In this document: positions 1 through 5,679 of the stretch, one piece after another
Layout: each line of letters opens with the position of its first letter
Numbering within the stretch: the first letter of the stretch is position 1
DNA from: JAGLQA01 sp023135565
Lineage (GTDB): Bacteria; Acidobacteriota; Aminicenantia; UBA2199
Direction: 5' to 3'
Length of the DNA stretch: 36,997 nucleotides
Assembly (NCBI GenBank): GCA_030639305.1
Contig: DAOWCY010000054.1
Location: 1-36,997 of the forward strand
The notes under the pieces: model-generated
Seen by the model: only the letters and a program-made list of their open reading frames with translations
Told to the model about the DNA's origin: nothing
The model's database searches: none
Made by a program: the position numbers and the translations under genes

Positions 1-510
1 AGGCTCCGCCTTAACCCTGTTTCCAGGTTTCCCTTTATGTGCCTAAGTATGCGTATGCCATGCATGATTACTCTCCTCCCCTCACAGAACCGCCTTTCAT
101 TTTAAAAGCCTTTATCTAGGAGGCCGTCCGACAACTCATATACTTGAAAAATATCGACAAAAGTTTCCCATTTTAACCTAAAAATAAGGCCATTTATGAT
201 TTTGGCATGTCAAATCCAGGGAAAATGTTGGCAACTTGTCCCATTTTGAAATCCGCAATTCTATTCTCGGACAGGCTCCTAGGACACCACTACCACTAAG
301 TTGCGGGGCTGGGGCCTACGAATGACCGGTTGTGATAGTTGTAAAGACAATAGCGGAAACTCCCCGGCTATCCTGCTTCGACAGGCAGCCCCTCATAGGG
401 CCACTGCGCCGCGCTTTTGCCCCCTACGAACTGGAATCTGATAGTGCCTGATTCTCGGATTATAAAAGAGAATTGCATTTATAGATTTTCCTGTCAGGGG
501 CTTATAGGCT
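1..510. other. Gene-free left edge
   Basis: I see no convincing coding region here on either strand: frames are short and broken and none resembles a protein I recognise. The stretch contains the 167-bp inverted-repeat-bounded element listed separately (116-282). The rest (283-510) is G+C-richer with no clear gene. It may be the eroded end of a mobile element or the flank of a neighbouring locus. Confidence 0.5.
116..282. repeat. MITE-like element with 16-bp imperfect terminal inverted repeats
   Basis: Positions 116-131 read CTAGGAGGCCGTCCGA and 267-282 read TCGGACAGGCTCCTAG. The right arm matches the reverse complement of the left at 14 of 16 positions. The 167-bp interior is A+T-rich and has no open frame. 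Both outer ends begin with the palindrome CTAG, which could be a target site; I see no longer flanking duplication. The layout is that of a non-autonomous miniature element or a deletion derivative of an insertion sequence. No transposase is present in the window to pair with it. Confidence 0.45.
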
Positions 511-525
511 CCCCACGCAGTGGGG
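511..525 (-). terminator. Hairpin directly after the PerR-like gene
   Basis: CCCCAC, loop GCA, GTGGGG forms a perfect 6-bp G+C stem immediately beyond the stop codon of the regulator. No T-run follows on the minus strand, so it is a weak or Rho-assisted terminator candidate at best, possibly only an mRNA 3' stabiliser. Confidence 0.35.
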
Positions 526-936
526 TTAGTTGCAGTTGCTGCATTTTCCTTTAAAATAGAAGTGCTGTTCAGAAACTTCGTAGTGCTCAGGTATGGGTAT
601 TTCGATTTTTGAAAGATCGATATCTATATCATCTATCCTGGCGCATTCATTACATTGAAAGTGGCCGTGAACCGAGGTCCCGGCATCATACCTGGTTTCG
701 TTTTCGTCGATAACGATAATTGCTGTTATTTTTTTTTCGATAAACAGGTTTAAGGTATTATATACGGTTGTTTTGGAAAGGGTAGGTATTTTGGGTACCA
801 ACTCCCTGTATATCATGTCCACAGTGGGGTGATTGTAGTATTTGACAAGATATTCATAAATCTTGATCCTCTGGTAAGATGGCTTTATCCCGTTTTCCTT
901 TAAGAATTCGCCTACATCTTCTATCCTTTGTTTCAT
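526..936 (-). CDS. Fur-family, PerR-like peroxide/metal-responsive repressor
   Basis: A 136-residue protein of normal length for the Fur/PerR family. The N-terminal winged helix includes a recognition-helix region TLSKTTVYNTL (about 52-62). The C-terminal half is the dimerisation and metal domain. His36, Asp84, His90, His92 and Asp103 sit one residue before the five regulatory-metal ligands of Bacillus PerR (H37, D85, H91, H93, D104). Cys95/98 and Cys132/135 form the structural zinc site. The two Asp ligands favour a PerR-type peroxide sensor over a Fur iron sensor. The start at 936 is preceded by AGAGG at suitable spacing. A perfect palindrome lies 48 bp upstream of the start, and a bd-like oxidase operon is transcribed divergently, so autoregulation and control of the oxidase are plausible. 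Family assignment is firm; the PerR subtype is inference from ligand residues. Confidence 0.9.
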   Translation of the reverse strand: MKQRIEDVGEFLKENGIKPSYQRIKIYEYLVKYYNHPTVDMIYRELVPKIPTLSKTTVYNTLNLFIEKKITAIIVIDENETRYDAGTSVHGHFQCNECARIDDIDIDLSKIEIPIPEHYEVSEQHFYFKGKCSNCN

Positions 937-983
937 ATGATCGGCCTCTATAATTCAAATCCTGTGTTTTAAAAAAAACCATA

Positions 984-1000
984 TTTGTAACGGTTACAAA
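984..1000. promoter_or_regulatory. Candidate PerR/Fur operator
   Basis: TTTGTAACGGTTACAAA is a perfect inverted repeat with 8-bp arms around one central base. The arm-1-arm geometry resembles the 7-1-7 Per and Fur boxes, though the base sequence differs from the Bacillus Per box. It lies 48 bp upstream of the regulator start codon, where a repressor would cover the promoter. Binding by this protein is inference. Confidence 0.6.
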
Positions 1001-1131
1001 ATACAATATATGCCAAAAACGAGTTTTTGTCAAGAGCGAACTCTGTAACTATTCAGTTTTGGAAAAAAACAAAGGCCGCACTTTTGTAGGGCGAGCGGTG
1101 CTCATCTTTCATTAAAGTTTCAACAAATTTT

Positions 1132-1150
1132 GGGCGAAGGCCCTTCGCCC
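1132..1150. repeat. Short palindromic intergenic element
   Basis: GGGCGAAGG and CCTTCGCCC are perfect 9-bp complementary arms around one C. The sequence just before it (around 1087-1094) carries a related TAGGGCGA stretch. It looks like an interspersed extragenic palindromic repeat rather than an operator. Copies elsewhere in the genome cannot be seen from this window. Confidence 0.45.
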
Positions 1151-1212
1151 CTACCGGTATCCGGGCTGTTCAACCCGTTTTTCCCGGAACTGAACAGTTA
1201 CCAAAAAATATG

Positions 1213-1241
1213 TTGTGACTTAAATTTTATTTTGTTATAAT
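1213..1241 (+). promoter_or_regulatory. Sigma70-type promoter of the bd-like oxidase operon
   Basis: A -35 hexamer TTGTGA (1213-1218) is separated by 17 bp from a perfect -10 TATAAT (1236-1241). GTTATAAT occurs twice (1234-1241 and 1248-1255), so an alternative -10 lies 14 bp downstream. The A+T-rich repeat pair could also be a regulator site. A strong Shine-Dalgarno AAGGAGGT (1272-1279) follows, just before the ATG at 1283. Confidence 0.6.
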
Positions 1242-1282
1242 TATTTCGTTATAATAAATATCGAGCTATTTAAGGAGGTAAA

Positions 1283-2842
1283 ATGAATTATCCGGTTTGG
1301 TACATCCCGGCAGTGGGAGGCTCTATGGTCATTGCTGTAATGGCAATCGTCCATGTGGTGGTTTCCCATTTTGCCGTTGGCGGCGGTCTCTGGTTGGTGC
1401 TGACAGAGAAAAAAGCCTACAGGGAGAAAAAAGAATTTATCGTTGACTATGTCAAAAAACATGCTAAGTTTTTTATGCTGCTGACCATGGTCTTCGGTGC
1501 CATGACCGGGGTGGGTATCTGGTTTACCATCGCCCTTATCAACCCCAGCGGCACCTCGGCGCTAATTCATTCCTTTGTTTTTGCCTGGGCCATCGAGTGG
1601 GTCTTTTTCGTCATCGAGATCGTGGCCGCTTTTCTCTATTTTTACACCTTTAAGAAAATTTCGGAAAAGACGCACCTGTTCATCGCCTGGGTTTATTTCA
1701 TCGCTGCCTGGGCGTCCCTGTTCATCATCAATGCTATTCTTGCGTTCATGATGACCCCGGGGAAATGGCTGCAGACGCAGAATTTTTGGGACGGGATGTT
1801 TAATCCTACCTTCTGGCCTTCTTTAGTATTCAGGACGTTTCTCTGTTTTGCCCTGGCCGGCAGCTACGCCCTGCTCACCGCTGCCAAAAAACTAAAAGGC
1901 GAAGAAAAAAAATCCATGGTCAGGTACAACGGCAAATGGATTCTCCTTTCGCTGGCAGGTATGATTCCCTCACTGCTGTGGTACTATTTTTCTCTTCCCG
2001 AAACGGCGCAGCAGGGGATAGGCGGCGCTTCTTCCATCATGTACAAATCTTTAATTCACCTAGTCATCAGCCTGGGGCTTTTTTTGCTGCTGCTATTTTT
2101 GTTCATTCTCTGGAAAGCGCAAAAACTGAATTTCACCTGGTCCATTGTGACTTTGCTGGCCATATTCGTTTTTTTCGGCGCTTTTGAATTTATCCGCGAA
2201 GCGGGACGGAAACCTTTTATTATAGCGGATTATATGTACGTTTCGGGTTTAACGAAAACACAGCATGAAGAGTTGCAAGACCGGTCTGTCCTGGCCTATG
2301 CCAAATGGGTGCAGACCAAAGAAGTAAAGGCCGGGAATGAATTACAGGCCGGGGAAGAGATATTCCGTATCGAGTGTTCCGCCTGCCATACCGGCGGCAT
2401 CAAGAACAACATTTATGGCGTTTTAAAAGACTGGGATCAAAAAAAGATTATTCGTAGTATCGGCGCCCTACCCGGCATTACCGGCTTTATGCCCGGTTTC
2501 GTGGGCACTAATGTGGAAAGAGCGGCTCTCGGTAAGTGGCTATATGCGGTTTCCCACAAAGGCGTGCCGGCCGGGGAAACGCAGCCTGCGCCCGAATCCG
2601 CGCCGGCGCCGGCTTTTCCCGGAGAAAAAGTTTTCGAAGACTACTGCGCCGCCTGTCATGAGATCGACGGCGACAATGCCGTGCGCCCCAAACTGAAAAA
2701 TTACGAAAATATCGAAAAGATTCTCGACATGTTGGGCAAGCTCGATGAACTGAACGAAGACATGCCTGCTTTCGAAGGCAGTGATGCAGAGAAGAAGGCA
2801 TTAGCCCAGTATCTTTTAGAATTAACGAGGAGGGAAAAATGA
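1283..2842 (+). CDS. Cytochrome bd-like oxidase large subunit with fused di-haem cytochrome c
   Basis: A 519-residue membrane protein, CydA-like in its first 320 residues or so, with many hydrophobic helices. His24 and His29 in the first helix are haem-ligand candidates. Glu105 and Glu112 in a later helix resemble the paired acidic residues of the CydA proton path. Near 305-320 there is an ExGRxP stretch like the quinol-region motif of CydA. The C-terminal third is a soluble extension with two haem-c sites, CSACH (365-369) and CAACH (455-459), joined by a Pro/Ala-rich linker. This arrangement fits the bd-like families carrying c-type haem rather than canonical CydA, so the donor may be cytochrome c or quinol. 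The next gene overlaps it by ATGA, which implies translational coupling. The exact substrate and oxygen reactivity are not shown by sequence. Confidence 0.8.
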   Translation: MNYPVWYIPAVGGSMVIAVMAIVHVVVSHFAVGGGLWLVLTEKKAYREKKEFIVDYVKKHAKFFMLLTMVFGAMTGVGIWFTIALINPSGTSALIHSFVFAWAIEWVFFVIEIVAAFLYFYTFKKISEKTHLFIAWVYFIAAWASLFIINAILAFMMTPGKWLQTQNFWDGMFNPTFWPSLVFRTFLCFALAGSYALLTAAKKLKGEEKKSMVRYNGKWILLSLAGMIPSLLWYYFSLPETAQQGIGGASSIMYKSLIHLVISLGLFLLLLFLFILWKAQKLNFTWSIVTLLAIFVFFGAFEFIREAGRKPFIIADYMYVSGLTKTQHEELQDRSVLAYAKWVQTKEVKAGNELQAGEEIFRIECSACHTGGIKNNIYGVLKDWDQKKIIRSIGALPGITGFMPGFVGTNVERAALGKWLYAVSHKGVPAGETQPAPESAPAPAFPGEKVFEDYCAACHEIDGDNAVRPKLKNYENIEKILDMLGKLDELNEDMPAFEGSDAEKKALAQYLLELTRREK

Positions 2843-3921
2843 ACGACTTATTAAATATAATCCCCAACCCTGATCCTTTACCGGTGGCATCCGGGTGGTT
2901 TTCTTTTCTTTCTTACCTGACCTACTTTCTTCATCTATTGGGAGTGGGCATCATGTTCGGTATCGCACTTTTTGCCGTCATGGGACATATCAGGGGCAGG
3001 AAAGACGAGAACTGGAAACTTTTCGGCAGCCGTATGTCGAAAACCCTACCTTTTACTATTGCTTTTGCCGTGAATCTCGGTGTTGCCCCGCTGTTGTTCA
3101 TCCAGGTGTTGTACGGTAATTTTTTCTATACTGCCTCTATCGTTATCGGCATACCCTGGCTGATGCTTGTTTTACTGTTGATCGCCGGGTATTATTCGGC
3201 TTACTATATAGTATTTAAGAAGGAGAGCAGCCCGCGGAAGAAGAGCTTGTTGGCGGTGGCGGTTACGGTGATCCTGGGTTGGATCGCTTTTATGTTGGTC
3301 AATGTGAACACCTTGATGATGGTACCGGCAAGGTGGAAAGCCTACTTTTCAAGTTTAAACGGTATGAACCTGAACCTCTCGGAAGCCACCCTTTGGCCCC
3401 GGTTTATATTCTACATTTTTTTGTTTATTGCCATTGGCGGGGTATTTACCGCCCTGTTTTACAAGATCAAGAATAAGGAGAAAGAAGCGAACTTAGGATT
3501 TAATTTCGCAGCCGCGGTGTCGGGGTATTTTGCGCTGCTGGCCGTACCTGCGTTCGTTTATTTTGTGCTTACTCTTCCTGCGGAGATCAAGAAAGTGCTC
3601 TTCGGCGGCAGTGTGTTTTGGTTGGGACTGGTGGTGGTTTTCCTGCTGCTTCTGCTGTTGACCGGTTTCTTAAATTTCAAGAAGAAGATCGTAGGCGCCG
3701 CGCTGTTATTTACCGCCGGGTTGGTTATTTTCGTGTTCATCAGGAATTTTATTCGCGGCCTGTATCTAAAGCCGTTCGCAGAAAAGTTTTCGGTTGTTTC
3801 CGGGAACACGCAGTATGGGGTGATGGCTTTATTTTTCGTAGTATTGGCTGCCGGGCTGGTTCTGATTGCTTACCTGCTGGTCAGGACTGCCCGCGAGACC
3901 CGCAGTGCGGGGAGCCAATAA
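2839..3921 (+). CDS. Second membrane subunit of the bd-like oxidase
   Basis: A 360-residue protein with about nine predicted hydrophobic helices and no soluble domain. It begins inside the stop codon of the di-haem subunit (ATGA overlap), with Shine-Dalgarno GAGGAGG in the end of that gene. The N-terminal part (helix containing FLHLLGVGIMFGIALF, then PWLMLVLLL) has the feel of a shortened CydA-type helical bundle rather than classical CydB. Bd-like oxidases with haem-c extensions are known to have a non-CydB partner, so I read it as the companion subunit. No haem-c motif is present. Identity rests mainly on coupling and topology. Confidence 0.65.
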   Translation: MNDLLNIIPNPDPLPVASGWFSFLSYLTYFLHLLGVGIMFGIALFAVMGHIRGRKDENWKLFGSRMSKTLPFTIAFAVNLGVAPLLFIQVLYGNFFYTASIVIGIPWLMLVLLLIAGYYSAYYIVFKKESSPRKKSLLAVAVTVILGWIAFMLVNVNTLMMVPARWKAYFSSLNGMNLNLSEATLWPRFIFYIFLFIAIGGVFTALFYKIKNKEKEANLGFNFAAAVSGYFALLAVPAFVYFVLTLPAEIKKVLFGGSVFWLGLVVVFLLLLLLTGFLNFKKKIVGAALLFTAGLVIFVFIRNFIRGLYLKPFAEKFSVVSGNTQYGVMALFFVVLAAGLVLIAYLLVRTARETRSAGSQ

Positions 3922-4485
3922 GCTGCTTCGCAGCATGGGAGCGCTTTTGATTCTAAACCCCGTACGCACGGGGAGGCGATGAGCGGCTTCGCCGCAAGAG
4001 GCAGCGTGTGAGCGCTTTTGATTTTAAATAATTAAAAGTTTTGTTCAAACTTTTTCAAAAGTTTGGCCCCCGGCAGGGCAGCGCCTTTGCTTCTAAACCC
4101 GTTTACCTGAGTAGTTAGATTTTTTTTAAGAAGCGCATCAAGCCAGTAAATTAAGTTATAGTGTGTTGTTTCGCCGAATTTGGCGGTAGTGGATTATTCC
4201 AATTATCTGGATTAAATTTATTGAAATGCACCATTAGGTGACACACTCACACGCACAGTTAGTTACTTGATAATGTTATATTATCCTGTTTTGGAAGTCA
4301 TCCGGGAAACTTCCGAAAGCGGGACACATCGGGAAAAATATTTTCCCGGGTCCGGCGCGGCGTTCTGATCGGACCGCCCCCCGGCCACCGGCAGCCGGTC
4401 GAATGTGCCGGTTTTTATCCTGGAAAGAAATAACCGGCCCGGTTTTGTTTCTCCTGGGACTCGACCGGGTGTCCATCGATCAGGT

Positions 4486-4546
4486 TTTGGTTTACATAAC
4501 ACCCCTAAAACTTGTCGCATAACGTCCGTCCATTATGTAAACCAAA
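4486..4546. repeat. Inverted repeat, 14-bp perfect arms
   Basis: TTTGGTTTACATAA (4486-4499) and TTATGTAAACCAAA (4533-4546) are perfect complements 33 bp apart. The spacer begins with the first copy of an internal direct repeat, AACACCCCTAAAAC. It could be a large operator, a miniature-element terminus pair or an RNA stem. Confidence 0.6.
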
Positions 4547-4590
4547 CTGAAAAATAAAATCCGCTCTATAAGCGCAACGTGAGCACCGGG

Positions 4591-4648
4591 ACACTATGGG
4601 CACCTTTTTAACACCCCCAAAACCGGGGATTTTTTCCACATATAGTGT
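4591..4648. repeat. Second inverted repeat with related core
   Basis: ACACTAT (4591-4597) and ATAGTGT (4642-4648) are complementary arms around 44 bp. The interior has AACACCCCCAAAAC, which differs by one base from the stretch inside the preceding inverted repeat. The shared core inside two different arm pairs suggests a repeated structural unit. Confidence 0.45.
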
Positions 4649-4824
4649 TTTGACTCCTTTTTTACCCTTCCGAAATAACCCGGCTGTGGGCCATAGTGTG
4701 CGCAAAAAAAAACAACTGTGGCCTGGCCGCTGTGCCGGGAGCGGCCAAACGGTTGATTTTTTTTCGATTTAAGAATAAAATAACCTCTGTTGGTAAGCAT
4801 TTCAAGTTAAGGAGTATGTAAACG

Positions 4825-5118
4825 ATGAACAAAACAGAGCTTATATCAAAGTTAGCCGGAAAAACCGGCTTGAGCAAGGCTGATGCCGGGAAAACGGTCA
4901 ACGCGATTTTTGACGCAGCGCCCGGTGAAGGAATCATAGCGGTTGAACTGGATGCCGGAAGAAAAATAACCCTTCCCGGATTCGGCACTTTTAAAACTGT
5001 AAAAAGAAAAGAAAGACAGGGTATCAACCCGAAAACAAAAGAAGCCATAACCATACCGGAAAAAAGCTATCCTGTTTTTAAAGCGGGTAAAACCCTTAGA
5101 GAACGGGTAAGCAAATAA
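4825..5118 (+). CDS. HU-family DNA-binding protein
   Basis: A 97-residue basic protein of normal HU/IHF length. It has the N-terminal helical dimerisation part (MNKTELISKLAGKTGLSKAD), the conserved core around LPGFGTFKTVKRKERQGINP, and the DNA-clasping beta-arm ending with TIPEKSYPVFKAGKTLRERV. It acts in the nucleoid as a dimer that bends DNA. AAGGAG lies 10 nt before the ATG. The gene stands alone: the oxidase operon ends 900 bp upstream and the next genes are on the other strand. It is one of several paralogues in many bacteria and need not relate to the biosynthetic genes. Confidence 0.92.
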   Translation: MNKTELISKLAGKTGLSKADAGKTVNAIFDAAPGEGIIAVELDAGRKITLPGFGTFKTVKRKERQGINPKTKEAITIPEKSYPVFKAGKTLRERVSK

Positions 5119-5162
5119 ATCTCTTTTTTTCCCCCGGTTCATCTGTGGTAAACACCCCGGCC

Positions 5163-5186
5163 CCCTGGCAACTGCGACTGCCAGGG
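5163..5186 (+). terminator. Hairpin downstream of the HU gene
   Basis: CCCTGGCA and TGCCAGGG form a perfect 8-bp stem with an 8-nt loop, 45 nt after the HU stop codon. No T-run follows, so it is a possible Rho-assisted terminator or mRNA 3' structure. Confidence 0.35.
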
Positions 5187-5244
5187 AGCGGGAGGGCTTT
5201 GGAAATTTTATATAGGTTAGAATTGCTCCTATTACCCCACAAAA

Positions 5245-5598
5245 TCAATCTACATTCATTACGTGTAGTTCCCACTGCTCTTCATCCAGGTCCTCTACCA
5301 GATAGTAGTATCTACCGTTTTGAAAATCATAGGTTGAAGCAGGATTCAAACGCAGTTGCAACCTATCGGTCCCGGGAAGAAATAACTTTTTAATCAATTT
5401 GCCGGAAAAATCAATGAAAAGAAATTCGCTTAAGTCCCCTTTCTGCCTGTATGTCTGGATATAAAGCCGGTCGCCTATTACCCGGCATTCCCTGAACACC
5501 GGCAGCACGTCCGGGGTATAGAACCTTTTCATTAATTCAGGCGAAATGTTCTTGTAGGGGTCGCTTGAGAAAACGGAAAAACAAGTAAAAAAGGAGAT
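5245..5598 (-). pseudogene. C-terminal remnant of a 6-bladed beta-propeller protein
   Basis: The only ATG-started frame (5532 to 5245) encodes 95 residues. The reading frame continues upstream to about 5598 without a start codon and gives SSDPYKNISPEL before MKRFYTPDVLPVF. That continuous stretch reads like the last blade of the long 6-bladed beta-propeller proteins common in Acidobacteriota-type genomes, which are several hundred residues. Most of the protein is missing. The piece lies beyond the intrinsic terminator of the upstream barrel gene and has no visible promoter. I therefore call it a decayed 3' end rather than a small gene. The family link is from memory of similar sequences, not a search. 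Confidence 0.55.
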
Positions 5599-5633
5599 AA
5601 AAAATTAATGGCCTTGACAAGCAAGACCATTAA
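5599..5633 (-). terminator. Intrinsic terminator closing the biosynthetic run
   Basis: On the minus strand TTAATGGTCTTG, loop CTTGT, CAAGGCCATTAA forms a fully paired 12-bp RNA stem (one G-U pair), followed directly by TTTTTT. It lies about 47 nt beyond the stop codon of the DUF5916 barrel gene. This is the best intrinsic terminator in the window. Confidence 0.85.
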
Positions 5634-5679
5634 CATCCCCCCTTTTATTTCTCCTACCGAATTTATTTTTTTCGAGGAT

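Larger units (their letters stand above)
937..1282. other. Divergent regulatory region between regulator and oxidase operon
   Basis: This 346-bp spacer has no gene. It contains the 17-bp palindrome near the regulator (984-1000), a hairpin-forming repeat (1132-1150), and a good sigma70-type promoter with Shine-Dalgarno for the oxidase operon (1213-1279). Confidence 0.7.
3922..4824. other. Repeat-rich gene-free region before the HU gene
   Basis: About 900 bp with no supportable gene. Immediately after the oxidase operon a degenerate unit of the form GAGCGCTTTTGATT(C/T)TAAA recurs around 3941, 4011 and 4080 (third copy diverged). AAACTTTT/AAAAGTTT (4047-4064) forms an A+T-rich hairpin. ATAGTGTG or ATAGTGT recurs at 4158, 4642 and 4693. 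Two long inverted repeats (4486-4546 and 4591-4648) share an internal direct repeat and are listed separately. The region probably mixes extragenic repeats with the HU promoter; I could not fix one promoter with confidence. Confidence 0.5.

Noticed and set aside
1235..1249. A Bacillus-type Per box at the oxidase promoter
   Set aside because: Only about 10 of 14 defined positions match and the right half-site is poor; the -10 element explains the sequence better.
4276..4705. Several overlapping minus-strand frames of 60-80 codons before the HU gene
   Set aside because: Composition is Arg/Pro-rich with no recognisable domain or ribosome-binding site, and they overlap one another and the inverted repeats.
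5533..5640. A signal-peptide-like hydrophobic frame upstream of the propeller remnant on the minus strand
   Set aside because: It is out of frame with the remnant and is the reading of the terminator stem and T-run; hydrophobicity comes from the T-rich sequence.
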